Below, one piece after another: positions 12,866 to 24,643 of a stretch of DNA of 64,000 bases. The position numbers and the translations under genes were made by a program. Each line of letters begins with the position of its first letter. Position 1 is the first letter of the stretch. The stretch covers positions 3,720,001 to 3,784,000 of the forward strand of contig JAVMKO010000007.1 in the NCBI GenBank assembly GCA_032164245.1. Reading direction: 5' to 3'. The notes beneath the pieces are model-generated. The model made no database searches. It had not been told where the DNA came from and worked only from the letters and a program-made list of their open reading frames with translations. Source of the stretch: Sternotherus odoratus. Its lineage: Eukaryota > Chordata > Testudines > Kinosternidae.

Positions 12866-13992
12866 GTTGCTCATAATGATGTGAGGAGCATGCTCAATTC
12901 CCATTGACTTCAGTAGGAGTTGCGGGCCTCAGTACCATGTCATGACTAGTATAAACAAAGGGGTTGGGGAAGTGGTCTGCACTAAGCTAGTAGTCAAAAG
13001 AAAGACAAAAACGTAAGTTGGTCACTGTCTGCTCCCCAACCCCTTTGTTCTAGGTGACTGTAGACTGGCTACAAGGGAATCTGTAGGATGTATGTATGAA
13101 TTCCGTGTGTCATTGTACATCCAATAAATATGTACAGGAGAAATTCACCTCTGTGCAGATGGCCAGTGCTCTGCCTCATCCATAATCATTGGGAAGATAT
13201 CAGATGTGTCTTCAGAATTTGCATGCTTAATCTGCCTTGGGGAAGGGGATTGTTTTGGTGCTGATAGAGATTAGAAAGCAATTTACTCATCATCAGGGCA
13301 TGTCAGTGAACCCGACTCTTCATGACCGGGAAAGGTGAAGAAGGAAGGAGGCATTTCCTGGCAAACTAAGGATCGTGAGCTTTGCTCCATTTTCCAGAGG
13401 GGATTTCCATAATTATGTCTATTTCACACGTGTTGCATACTTTTGCTGTGAGGAAATGTACAGGTTGAAGGTGGAATGTTTGTGGGGAGGGAGCGGAATC
13501 AGCTATAGAGATGCAGTTTTTTGTCTCTGATGGTCATTTGGGCTGTACCAGTCGGGTCTGAAGATCAAAGTTAATTGCCTGGGTTTTATAAGTCACATAT
13601 GAATCATTGACAACAGTGATTCGTCTCTGAGACGATTGTAACTTTGGAATTAATCTTCTCTCTTCCCTCACCACAAACCTAAATATTCCCCTTTGGTTTT
13701 GTTGCGTGGGAGGCTGTGAAGAGAGCTTGCCGCTACTTGCACTTGATAGGGGAATGAAAGAAGTGTTTTATAAGGGCCCACAATGAATTTGCATACCTTC
13801 TGCCACCTTCCCCGCGCCTACTCCCGGTAAGCACACCACTCTTGTCTACTTCCTGTACAGCCCCACCTTAGCTTTTCCAGAAATGCTCCTTTGCTTAAAA
13901 ATTCCTAAATCCTTCAATAACATCAAATCTGACTAAGCGAATGCAGAGGTGGATAAACCATGTTAGTACAAGAATGCGTTTAATTGGTGTTC
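12866..13992. other. Unrecognised non-coding stretch
   Basis: Near 12895 the CCCATTGACTTCAGTAGGAG segment is MITE-like. Otherwise no exon or repeat was recognised. Confidence 0.4.
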
Positions 13993-14245
13993 AGCTAGGA
14001 CAGAGGACTGGGAGGTCCAATGGGTAGGCCTGGGGTCTGGGAGACCCAGGTCCCTGCTCCGCCAAAGACTTTCTGTGAACTTGAGCAATGGGAGTTATAT
14101 ACCTAAATACCTTGGAGGATCTGGGGCTTCGCCTCTCTTGGCCTCAGTTCCCCATCTGCACAAAAGGGCTAAGCGCACCGCCCTGCTTCACGGGATGTTG
14201 CAAGGATATGTTAAAGAATGTGAAGTACTTCCATACTACACAAAC
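13993..14245 (+). mobile_element. Cry-type SINE with embedded MITE piece
   Basis: A sense-orientation tRNA-derived SINE: GGGTCTGGGAGACCCAGGTC in the tRNA-like head, GGCCTCAGTTCCCCATCTGC in the body, then TGTGAAGTACTTCCATACTA. Positions 14088-14128 (GGGAGTTATATACCTAAATA to GATCTGGGG) are foreign to the SINE and match half of the MITE at 11513-11754. Confidence 0.75.
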
Positions 14246-15784
14246 AGGGGCCAGATACGTATAACAGAGAAACCAAATTGGGGGTCCCCTTCTAATCAAG
14301 AGGACTTTGGGCTCTGATTTCAGTGGGACCAGGATTTGGCTAAGCATGTGCCAGAATAGGTGCATGGGCCCTAATCATGCATCAGTGGTAGCTTAACCAT
14401 TGATGTCAGCGGGAGCAGGCTTATGGGGAGGCAGGTATGTCATGGAGCAACAGCCAGATGTTTTCAGAAGTAATTTAAATGCTCTTTAATACCTAGGGAA
14501 GGAACATTTTTTCTTCAATTATCTGATGGTCTTAAAGACCTTGCTCTTTGTGTGATGCATGAAGAAGATGCTCTAAACCCACATTCCCTATTACGGGATT
14601 AAAGGTTTGGCCCATGGCTTTATAGAAAGAATGTTGTTTATTGCTCAATAAATCAGGTCACTATAATTCTAAAACCTCTACCTGAATTTCTAATCAGCAT
14701 GTGAAATAGTTAATTCCTACAGTCGAGAACATAGAAACCAGTCTAACATTAGCACAGCATTGAATCAACAGCAACTTTGTCAACCACAAGTGTGATCCTA
14801 TATGAATATTTTGCAATACGAAAATCCCTGTGAAACAATGCATTTGCTGTAAAGAGTTGCCTCTTTTGCTTGAATGGCGTACCCCTTTAACAATGGGACG
14901 GCGTCTTCAGATTCTTTTCACTTGTATAATGAGGAGAGCAGAATTGTATCTTTAAAATTTGCTGCCATTTAATAACGCTTTTTCCTTTTAAATTTTGTTA
15001 TGAATCTTAAACAGCCGTTGATCTAGTTAACGTACCGCGTTTCACACACACCATAAATGTCAGATTGTTTGAGATTTTTTGTTTATTTTAAATGCAGGGG
15101 GCTGCTTGTAAGAAAGGTGTTTGTTACAAGGAAGGCTTTCATTTGCTAATGTAATAGGATTAGACCAAATCCTTAGGAAAGGTTCTCTGTGCCATCCCAG
15201 CGCTGTTCCCCACGGTGGTGCTGAAGGGCCTCTCCAGGACACACGGAGGTTCAATCTCAGAGTATGGCTGGAAAGGTTACATTTAATTCCTGGCCACTTG
15301 GGAGAGATGGGGTCACCTTCAGATGGAGGGCTGCGGTTCTTCCTGCCATGCGCCCCAGTACACATAGCCAATAGGAACAGGAGACAGCTACTTAAGCCTC
15401 AAAATACCACCAGCCGCTAATGATGCTAACTAAGGCATGGTTGCTAAGGGCCTGTAATTATCAGGAACAGGAAGAATTTGGGAGTTTAACCTGGTACACC
15501 ATCATCATCTCACAGTGTGGTCAGGTTCCCTTTGTGAGACCTTGAGGGCTTGTGTAGGGTTTCAGGGAAGCTTTCTGCACGTTCCTGCAATGTTTGTGAC
15601 ATACTTCAGCAGCTGGCACTACCAGAGAAGGCTCCAGATGTGTTCAGCACACTCCCCTGTCCACCTCTTCCTACCTGTGCCCACGGAGAATCCCTGCCAT
15701 TATGACACTGGGTATATGAGAATAGGAAGCTCCTGCAAGTGTCCTCTATCCCAGCTACGGAGCGCCTCCCACTCATTAGCATAT
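14246..15784. other. Unrecognised non-coding stretch
   Basis: No convincing exon. Open frames of 97-103 codons on both strands between 15060 and 15420 overlap one another and have no recognisable domain. Confidence 0.4.
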
Positions 15785-16045
15785 TTGTATTCCCATCACC
15801 CCATGTGAGGTAGGAAAGTCTGTTATCCACATTGTGCAGATGGGGAAACCGAGGCACGGAGACTAAGGCCCAGATCCTCAAAAGTATTTAGATGCCTAAT
15901 GGGAGTGAGGCACCTTAGATACCTTTTGAGGATCTGGACCCAAGTGACTTGCACAGGATCAAGTCTGTGGCAGAGCAGGAAATTGAACCAAGATCCTCCA
16001 GGAGCCAGGCTAGGGCCCTGATCACTGGACCCGGGGGTCCTACCA
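15785..16045 (-). mobile_element. MIR SINE, antisense, interrupted
   Basis: Reads in reverse as a MIR core SINE: CATGTGAGGTAGGAAAGTCT, GATGGGGAAACCGAGGCACG, then after an insertion AAGTGACTTGCACAGGATCA and GTGGCAGAGCAGGAAATTGA. The insertion at 15868-15941 splits it. Confidence 0.75.
15868..15941. mobile_element. 74-bp palindromic MITE nested in MIR
   Basis: The left arm GCCCAGATCCTCAAAAGTAT and the right arm (reverse complement GGTCCAGATCCTCAAAAGGT) form a near-perfect fold-back, flanked by AAG at 15865-15867 and 15942-15944. It sits where the MIR would read CTAAGTGACTT, so it inserted after the MIR. Confidence 0.75.
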
Positions 16046-18084
16046 TGAATGGATCTCTCAGCAAGGACCCATTTTTTGCACATGTGGCGTCTCCTTGAAA
16101 TCAGTAGGGTCCTTCAAGGTCCATGTGAGGCGTATTGGGGAGCCTTCAGCATTAGGCCAGCGTCACACATTCACCTGCTGCTGCTTATAGATTTCACAGC
16201 TAAGCACTTATGTCAAGAAGTCACACAAGTTCCCCGCAGAGATCGGTGCAGAGATCAGCCACCTGGAAAAAGAAGCTGGAGCTTGTTTGGGGAAGAACAA
16301 ATGCAGCCTATCAGGAGAGGATTGATTGCATTTTTATTATTTTAATTAGTTTGTACCGTATGCAACCCTATTACTTGTTCAAATTACATCATTTCTCTTC
16401 TTCCCACCCCCACCCCTCTGTATTGTTGCTTAGCCTTCATTTCAGGGATTCAGCCTCTGCATCCATATTTGTATGTGGCATGGTGTGTTGGCCATGATCC
16501 TCTTGGAAATGAAATCTGAAAGGCATTATTTCAGAAGGTGTGCACAGATGCCAACTTGACAGATACATGTCTGCAATGGTAGGTCATTGCTTGGTATGCC
16601 AGGAAATGAGCATTTCTGGCTTGCCCGATGACCGGTTTGATATTCCTTGAAATCATGGACAAATGCAACGATTTTTCTGACTAAAAAGTGCCTTGTTTGA
16701 ATGGGAGACGGGCAAGAGTAAAATGGCTCACTAATGGCTGTCATTCACTTTTCACCTTGACCACAACGTTAAGTAGTTCCAGATGGAGTTGTTTTCCCCA
16801 CACATCCGCTGGAGATCCCTAGCTTGAGTAAATACATTCCAACATAATAATGGATCAAAGGAACTATATAATCTTATTGTAACAGGTTAATTGTTACTGG
16901 ATCATTCTTCCTTTGATGGTCTCCTGTACTCTGTCTCAGCAGCGAATGCAGACCCGCCTTCTATTCCTAGCACTTTTTGTTGTTGTTTTAATATTTGTTT
17001 TCACTCAGCTATTTCGTTTGACCAGGTTGAAATCGGTCACAGAACCTAATGCACAAGCAAGCTTTCTATTGCCAATCGCTGTATAGTGGTAAGAAGCATG
17101 CCTGGACTTTCTGCCTCTGCAGCCACATACATAATTCATTCGGCTTCCTGTAACTACAAGAATCCATAGAGTTTTTACTGCGTGAGGGGGAGAAGGGAGG
17201 AGATAGGGGGAAGGACGGTGGTAGAAACAGCTGCAAGTAATTATTATTACTGATTAGACCCCAGCTGCATGGGTTTTTTTAATTAGCCAGTGTCTAACCC
17301 TAATGGATACATTGTGATATTTGTTAATGCTTGTTAAGTGTGAAAGGTTAAAGAATTAATTTTATTCTCTCCTGGCATGCACGCACACACAAAATCCCCT
17401 GCGTTCTTTTAGCAGGGCTAGTTATTGAAATTCTGGCAAGGAACACGCCTCCCGCAGCATAGCTCCAAACTTTGTATCTGATTGTTTCTTAATTATCTTG
17501 GTTAAATGCAGGTTGTTTTAGAAAAGCAGCTTCAGTGACTGTTTTATGTACTGGGGAAAGCTTAGCCGCGTTGCTTTCCTGTTCAGCCCACTAACCAACA
17601 TGGTAAAGAGATAGAAACGGATAGAAATGTAAATGCAGTGAACACGTTATCCAGGTGCTGGTAACTGTCCCTGTTCGCCTCTCTAACTCAGTACCAGCCA
17701 ACCCCATAGTAATGTGAATGTCATGCTGTGGGGGAAGAATAACTGCCTTTTTCCTATTGATGCTGTAAACCGTGAAACGCTAGCCCCTGTGTCAGACTGT
17801 GGAATGATACGTGCAACGTAGGCAGTATCAAAGATATAGCAGTGAATCGATGCAGCTGAAAACACCGTTTAGCCATTCAGATGAAGGTTTCAGATTACAA
17901 ATGTAACTATGCAACAAGGCAAAATGGGTTAAAACACAGAGTGCTGACTCAGCACAAAATTCCCCTTTGTCATTCTTACTTGACTGAATTTTGATTACTT
18001 GCTGGAAATCCAGTTTTCCATCCAGTGCCAAAAGAGTGATTCATCCATGTCTTGGCTTTGTGGGTAAAGTCAGAGACCAGTATT
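16046..18084. other. Unrecognised non-coding stretch
   Basis: About 2 kb of moderately AT-rich sequence without recognised repeats or exons. 16900-17650 is free of recognised repeats and could hold conserved non-coding elements, which cannot be judged without alignment. Confidence 0.4.
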
Positions 18085-18262
18085 AAATATTAAACCTCCT
18101 TGATGACGCTGAGATTATGAGACGTGGAACGGCGAACCGTGGCCAGGGGGAGCTGCGATCGGCTGAACCTGTGGATGCTGCAGGTAAACAAACCATCCCG
18201 GCCCACCGGCAGCTTTCCCTGATGAGCCATGTGTAAAGGTTGCTAATCCCTGCTCCAATAAT
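18085..18262. mobile_element. hAT-derived non-autonomous fragment
   Basis: Contains GGAGCTGCGATCGGCTGAAC and GCAGGTAAACAAACC, which I recognise as the interior of an abundant turtle hAT-like repeat; the end GGTTGCTAATCCCTG is consistent. No open frame. Confidence 0.5.
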
Positions 18263-19349
18263 AAAAGTATAGCAGTAGGGATATATACCGACCACCTGCC
18301 CAGGATGGGGATAGTGACTGGGAAATGCCCAGGGAGATTAAAGAGGCTACTAAAATAAAAAACTCCAATGGGGATTTTGAACTATCCCCATATTGACTGA
18401 CTGGGTTCATGTCACCTCAGGATGGGAAGCAAAGATAAAGTTTCTTGACACCTTAAATGAGTGCTTCTTAGAGCAGCTAGTCCTGCAACCCACAAGGGGG
18501 GAGGCAAGTCTTGATTTAGTCCTGAGTGAAGCACAGGATCAGATCCAAGAGGTGAATATACTGGACCGCTTGGTAATAGTGACCATAATATAATAAATTT
18601 GTTCCGGGGAACACTAGGATTTAATTTCAGAAAAGAGAACTATGCAAAAATGAGGTTAGTTAAACAGAAATTGAAGGTACAGCACCAAATATAAAATCCC
18701 TGTAAGCTGCATGGAAACTTTGTAAAGATACCATAATAGAGGCTCAACTTAAGTGTATACCCCTGAATTTAAAAACATAGTAAGAGAACCAAAAAAGTGC
18801 CACCGTGGCTAAACCACGAAGCAAAAGAAGCAGTGAGAGGCAAAAAGGCATCCTTTAAAAAGTAGAAATTAAATCCTAGTGAGTAAAATAGAAAGGTACA
18901 TAAACTCTGGCAAATGAACTGTAAAAATACAATTAGGAAGGCCAAAAAAGAAATTGAAGTAGAGCTAGCCAAAGACTGAAAACATAATAGCAAAAACCCC
19001 CAAAACTTAAGTACATCAGGAGCAGGAAGTCTGCTAAACAATCAGTGGGCCACTGGGAGATTTGAGATGCTAAAGGAAAATTCAAGGACGATAAGGCCAT
19101 TGCAGAGAAACTAAATAAATTCTTTGAGTCGGTCTTCACAGCTGAGGGTATGAGGGAGATTCCCAAACCGGAGCCATTCTTTCTAGGTTGCAAATCTGAG
19201 GAACTGTCCCAGATTGAAGTGTCATTAGTGGAGGTTTTGGAACAAATTAATAAACTAAACAGTAATAATTCACCAGGACCAGGTGGTATCACCCAGGAGT
19301 TATGAAGGAACTCAAATGTGAAATTGCAGGACTACTAACTGTAGTCTAG
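18263..19349 (+). mobile_element. CR1 LINE ORF2 fragment, 5' part
   Basis: Decayed sense-orientation CR1 covering the end of the endonuclease/linker region and the start of the reverse transcriptase. Short frames show TLNECFLEQLVLQPTRGEAS and LDLVLSEAQDQI (18393-18593). Later, AATAATTCACCAGGACCAGG corresponds to the SPGPDG motif before the RT domain. Numerous stops and frameshifts. It continues after the insertion at 19350. Confidence 0.88.
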
Positions 19350-19533
19350 AATCAGAGAGGTAGCCATGTTAGTCTGGAATAGCAGAGGTAACAAAGAGTC
19401 CTGTGGCACCTTAAAGACTAACTAAAGTATTGAAGCATAAGCTTGCATCTGGCGAAGTGGGTATTAGCCCACGAAAGCTTATGCTTCAATACTTTAGTTA
19501 GTCTTTAAGGTGCCACAGGACTCTTGCGTTACA
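19350..19533. mobile_element. Penelope-like fold-back insertion in CR1
   Basis: Interrupts the CR1 between ACTAACTGTAGTCT and AACAATCATTTAAATC. Positions 19394-19444 and 19475-19525 are a perfect 51-bp inverted repeat around a 30-nt loop (19445-19474). The left arm extends outward through AGAGAGGTAGCCATGTTAGT, the terminal module shared with 7536-7623 and 38111-38861. No coding capacity. Confidence 0.75.
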
Positions 19534-20370
19534 GACTACAGTTAACAATCATTTAAATCAGCTTCTGTACCAAATGACTGGAGGATAACTAATGTGATGC
19601 CAATTTTTAAAATGAGCTCCAGAGGTAACCCTGACATATACAGGCTGGTAAGCCTGACTTCAGTACCAGGCAAACTGGTTGAAACTATAGTAAAGAACAA
19701 AATTATCAGACACATATATGAACATAATTTGTTGGGGAATAGTCAACATGTTTTTTGTAAAGGAAAATCACGCCTTACCAATCTACTAGAATTCTTTGAG
19801 GGGCGTCAACAAGCATGTGGACAAGGGGGATCCAGTGGATATAGTGTATTTAGATTTTCAGAAAGTCTTTGACAAGGCCCCTCACCAAAGGCTCTTAAGG
19901 AAATTAAGCTGTCATGAGATAAGAGGGAAGGTCCACTCATGGACTGGTAACTAGTTAAAAGATAGGAAACAAGGGGTAGGAACAAATGGTCAGTTTTCTG
20001 AATGGAGAGAGGTAAATAGTGGTGTCTCCCAGGGGTCTGTACCGGGCCCAGTCCTATTTAACATATTCATACATGATCTGGAAAAAGGGGTAAACAGTGA
20101 GGTGGCAAAATTTGCAGATGATATAAAACTACTCAAGATAGTTAAGACCCAGGCAGACTGTGAAGAGCTGCAAAAGGATCTCTCAAACCTGGCTGACTGG
20201 GCAACAAAATGGCCAATGAAATTGAATGTTGATAAATGCAAAGTAATGCACATTGGAAAACATAATCCTAACTATACATATACAATGATGGGATATGAAT
20301 TAGCTGTTACCACTCAGGAAAGAGATCTTGGAGTCATTGTGGATAGTTCTCTGAAAACGTCCACTCAATG
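19534..20370 (+). mobile_element. CR1 LINE reverse transcriptase fragment
   Basis: Continuation of the CR1 interrupted at 19350. It encodes broken RT segments: DIYRLVSLTSVPGKLVETIV, then SRLTNLLEFFEG, then a frame with KFADDIKLLKIVKTQADC that carries the catalytic [FY]ADD box (about 20105-20116). The frame 20102-20371 ends in LGVIVDSSLKTSTQ and stops where the second CR1 begins. Confidence 0.92.
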
Positions 20371-21036
20371 AATCAATTCTGAAGCACTTAAAGAAGAGGA
20401 AAATGATCAGGAACAGTCCGCATGGATTCACCAAGGGCAAGTCATGCCTGACTAACCTAATTGCCTTCTATAACAAGATAACTGGCTCTGTGGATGAGGG
20501 GAAAGCAGTGGATGTTATTCCTTGACTTGAGCAAAGCTTTTGATACACTCTCCCACAGTATTCTTGCCAGCAAGTTGAGGAAGTATGGGCTGGAGGAATG
20601 GACTATAAGGTGGATAGAAAGCAGGCTAGATCGTCGGGCTCAGCAGGTAGTGATCAATGGCTCCATGTCTAGTTGGCAGCTGGTATCAAGTGGAGTGCCC
20701 CAAGGGTCAGTCCTAGGGCCAGTTTTGTTCAATATCTTTATCAATGATCTGGAGGATGGTGTGGACTGCACCCTCAGCAAGTTTGCAGATGACACTAAAC
20801 TGGGAGGAGTGGTAGATACACGGGAGGGTAGGGATAGATACAGAGGGACCTCGACAAATTAGAGGATTGGGCCAAAAGAAATCTAATGAGGTTCAACAAG
20901 GACAATTGCAGAGTCTTGCACTTAGGAAGGGAAAATCCCATGCACTGCTGCAGGCTAGGGACCGAATGGGTAGGCAGCAGTTTTTTAGAAGAAGACCTAG
21001 GAGTTACAGTGGATGAGAAGCTGGATATGAGTCAAC
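20371..21036 (+). mobile_element. Second CR1 RT fragment, different subfamily
   Basis: Directly abuts the previous copy but restarts earlier in the RT domain, so it is a separate insertion or recombinant. Translation from 20494 gives [38 protein letters not shown] and [13 protein letters not shown], covering RT blocks with the catalytic ADD. The next frame (20886-21092) is displaced, so it is a pseudogene. Confidence 0.92.
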
Positions 21037-21160
21037 TTAGTGTCTTTCTGTGCCTGAGCTGTAGAATGGGGATCACCTTTGCTAACTCCTAGAGCTGCAT
21101 TGTGAGGGTAAAGACTGCGAGCCACTCTGATGTTACAGCACTGGGGGACATGAGAAGAAT
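21037..21160 (+). mobile_element. SINE/MIR-like fragment
   Basis: CTTTCTGTGCCTGAGCTGTA, AATGGGGATCACC and GTGAGGGTAAAGACTGCGAG resemble the 3' half of a tRNA-derived SINE or MIR. It joins the CR1 end directly. Confidence 0.5.
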
Positions 21161-22269
21161 ACTGTTCTCGAGTAAAACAGATGCTGTGTGCTCGTCTTTC
21201 TCCCACTGCTTCCTCTCCTAGGCAGAAGGAATAAGTTGGGTGCTTTATATTTCTTGTATTGAACTGCCTGCTCATTTCCTGAATGCTGCTTTACCATATA
21301 ATTCCCCTGATGATCTTTTCCATTGGACAATTCCAGTATTCAGCACCGTCTGAGCCTGTGTCTACATCAACTGGGCAATTTATTGCCATTGATTAAAGCT
21401 CCTGAAATTCATGTTTAATGTCATATTTCCTGAGTCACGGGGAGTGCCACAAACTCCGCAGTGTCTCACATTTCAGTGGAGGATTAAAAGAGCCAGAAGA
21501 CCCTTTTGTTCCCATGAAATAACAACCCATCTGACTGCAGCTTTCCGTTACAATTACCTGCCGCAAACGGTTAACATTTCTTGAGAGAACCTGCGTTGTT
21601 AGTAAAGCATGTTTCTGTAAGCCACAGTGGTTGACCTTAAAGAGTCTGCATTCTGCCAATGGATAATATATGGGTCTAGGCTGTATGTACAGATGACTCC
21701 ACAGTACAGTAAGTTGTATGCTGGGATGAGTATTAACCTTTCAGTGCACTGACATTCATAATGACTGGTCTGCAGGTTTCTGATAAGTAGATGTTGTTGT
21801 GATTGCCCCCGGCTGACACGCTTCCGGGTACATGTTCGGGAAGGCTCGTTGAACGTTGCTTCCAATCTTTTATGAGGCACGTCGCAAGGGAATTGATTCG
21901 GCTTCACAACGGGATCCGACTGAAGTTGAGCACGTGCTTAAGTACTGTGTCAGATTAGGGCCTATAGGCGTTCAGCACTAAAGCTTTCCTGCCTTTTCCT
22001 TAAAGGAGACACGTACCAAAAACCATAGGTGAGGGGGAGAGTACAGATTTCCAGCACAGCTGTCCTCCCAATGGCAGAGGAAGGGGGAGGGGTTAGCTAT
22101 GTGTGCATGGGAGAAAGCAGGATTCATGGGACATCTGCTTCACTCTGTCTCTTCCTTTCTCTCTTGTTGGTCAGGAAGGAGACAGAACCTTCACTCACCC
22201 CCGAGCACACACAGTCCAGAAGTCATCTGCACCCGCGAAAGGGCTGTCATGAATTCCTCCCCAGGATGG
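21161..22269. other. Unrecognised non-coding stretch
   Basis: No exon or repeat was recognised. Confidence 0.4.
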
Positions 22270-22790
22270 CCCCTTAGAGCAAGGTGGGAGCAGGGAAGGA
22301 ATTGTGACTCCCTGTAGATAGATGAAGCCCAGCTTCCTGGACCAGAGCCCAATCCAGCCAATTACAAGAGGGCTGGACCACATCTGGGCCTATACAGGGC
22401 TGCTATTGGGCAGCTGGAGAGGGAGGGATGAGACAGGCAAGGCCCCAGGAGGGAAGCAACACTGGAGTGGAGCTAGCGCCTGCGATGGATCCCAGGAGCA
22501 AAGGGCTGGGAGCTCGGGGGAGCAGCCCCGTGACTGCTGCTCCAGGAGGGGAGCAGAGCTGGCCAAGGCTAGGAAGCTTGCAGGAGCGGGAAGGCCAGAG
22601 ACCCCTCTGAGGAATGGCCCTGAAGCCTGTCACTGAGGATTGAGTTAAGACAGTGTTCTGCTTGTCTGATGACCTCTGTTGTGAAAATCAACCTCCCTGA
22701 AGAGCCAAGCATGGCAGCACATGGTTTGGAGCCGGGGAGAAGCGACAGCCCTGGTAACACTCCCGTTCAGAAAAACGATTTCTTCTCTAC
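22270..22790. repeat. GC-rich unclassified segment, possible repeat
   Basis: A sharp rise in GC, with CCAATCCAGCCAATTACAAG, GGGCCTATACAGGGCTGC and many GGAGCAG-type motifs. The CCAAT-like and TATA-like arrangement resembles a retroelement LTR promoter, but no LTR ends, primer site or polypurine tract could be identified. Open frames on both strands are by-products of composition. Confidence 0.3.
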
Positions 22791-24163
22791 GTGACAGCTA
22801 GGCTCAGGTTGGTCTCGCTTTTAGCTCTTGCAGTTCCAGTGAAGGACTTACAGAGAAATAGGATTTCTCTGGAAGCCTTTTTTTTTTTTGGTGAGTGTTT
22901 AATGGGAGCTCTGTGAGATTCAGATGGCAGGAATTAGTCCCTGGGGAGATGGATTGGTGGGCAGAGGGCAAGTGAGCCATCAAAGGTGCATGACAAATAG
23001 ATCTACCATGTGGTTCCCCAATTTATGACATGGCTATCCCCTTCTGTAAACATACACACACAAGCTGATATACTTTGGGGGGAGGGGGCACGCTTGGTGG
23101 TTTCTGATGACCTCCATCTTCTAAATGCTGCATTTATTTAATTGGAAGAAAGTGGCCCATAATCAATAGGAAGGATCCTTTTAATCTTAATCATCAATCC
23201 TTTAATGAATGTGCAGCTTTTTAATCCTCCTAGTTATACTGTTTTCAATTCCTCAGTGTATGGGGGAAAATGGAATGAAATACAAATTGATTGAGTGGGT
23301 CCCTATATTAATACCCCGGGTCTGTTTGAACGTTTCGAGAGTGCAATGCATGGAATGAAGTCAATACCCGTATCTTGCTACTAGCCATCATCCATTCTCC
23401 ACCTGTGATTCAACACGTCCAAGTGTAATACACAATACATCTGCCCATGGGCACATACGTTGTCTCTTCAGGGCCTTCCCAGAATGTTGTGTGCTCTTAA
23501 GGAATCCAGGTAGGGAATAGGACTAGTTCAAGTGAGGGTATGGACCTGGATATCTCAAATCAGATTACCCTCATACTATGAGTAATAAGACTTCTCAGGC
23601 CTAATTTATAAAAACATAAGCAGGTTTGGGCCCAGTTAGTACAGGGATGAGTGACCACCTGAGAATAATGTTACTCGTTGTTTTACTTTGCTGGCATTGG
23701 ATATTCTTCATGATGATTATATATTTACGTATACTTTGTTTTGAGAAATATTTTATGTACGTTTGTGGCTTGCAGGAGGATGGTTCTCTATAGTGTTCCA
23801 TTCTGTGATCTGTGCTACACAGGAGGTCAGGCTGGAAGGGTGACTTCTAGCCTTCAAATGTATGAAACCCACGTTAGACGCCATCAGTCAGAAGGACAGA
23901 TTCAGTCTCTTATCAACTCTTCTGCCCACTTCCACCCATCTCAGTCTTGAGAATAATTATTTTTTCTCTTTTCTTCTTGAGAACTTACAGCAGTGGAGGG
24001 ATTTATATTAAATTTACCGGCAAAATGCACCACCCAATACAAAAATATTTTGCAAACTTCTGAGTTCAAGTCTGCTGTTTATTATACAGCAGGAGTCCGG
24101 TCACAGTCACACAGCAGCTTCACTGACATGGAATCCGTACAACCTTTTCCTCTTGGCCGGAGA
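22791..24163. other. Non-coding stretch with CR1-tail scrap
   Basis: Mostly unrecognised. Positions about 23812-23866 (CAGGAGGTCAGGCTGGAAGG) look like a decayed CR1 3' tail. A T run at 22879-22890 is the only simple repeat. Confidence 0.4.
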
Positions 24164-24171
24164 GACCCAAG

Positions 24172-24635
24172 CAGGGGCCGGTGCAACATCTAGGCGACCA
24201 CCTAGAGCGCCAAGTGGTTGGGGGCGCCAAAAAGTGCTCTCAGTGGAGGCAGTGGAGTGGAGGTGAGCTGGAGCAGGGGGGAGGGGAGGGCACCTGCAGC
24301 AAGTAATGGGGGGAGGGCCATGCAGGGGAGCTGCACCCCGCCCCAGCTCACCTCCGGTCCACCTCCTCCCCAGAGCGCGCCACCCCGCTCTAATTCTCCT
24401 CCCCTCCCAGGCTTGCTGTGCCAAACAGCTGATTGGCACCGCGAGCCTGGGAGACGGGAGAAGTGGAGCAGCGCCAGCGTGCTCAGGGGAGGAGGCGGAA
24501 CCAAGGTGAGCAGGGGTGGGGAGCTGCGGTGGGGGGGGGGCGCTGCGGTGGAGGGGGGAGGGAGCTGCTGCAGGGCTCCCTGGGCGCAAGGTGGAAGTTT
24601 CACCTAGGGTACGAAATATCCTTCCACCGGCCCTG
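24172..24635. mobile_element. hAT non-autonomous element with 8-bp TSD
   Basis: A 464-bp GC-rich element with ends CAGGGGCCGGTGCAAC and, in reverse complement, CAGGGCCGGTGGAAGG. It is flanked by the 8-bp direct repeat GACCCAAG at 24164-24171 and 24636-24643. CAGGG ends with an 8-bp duplication are hAT hallmarks. Open frames up to 160 codons cross it on both strands, but all are proline- and alanine-rich composition artefacts. Confidence 0.85.
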
Positions 24636-24643
24636 GACCCAAG

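Noticed and set aside
20102..20862. Reverse transcriptase frames as an active gene
   Set aside because: They are fragments of two CR1 copies with frame breaks and missing ends, not a functional ORF2.
24107..24607. Overlapping Pro/Ala-rich frames of 129-160 codons on both strands
   Set aside because: They fall in a GC-rich hAT element; composition explains them.
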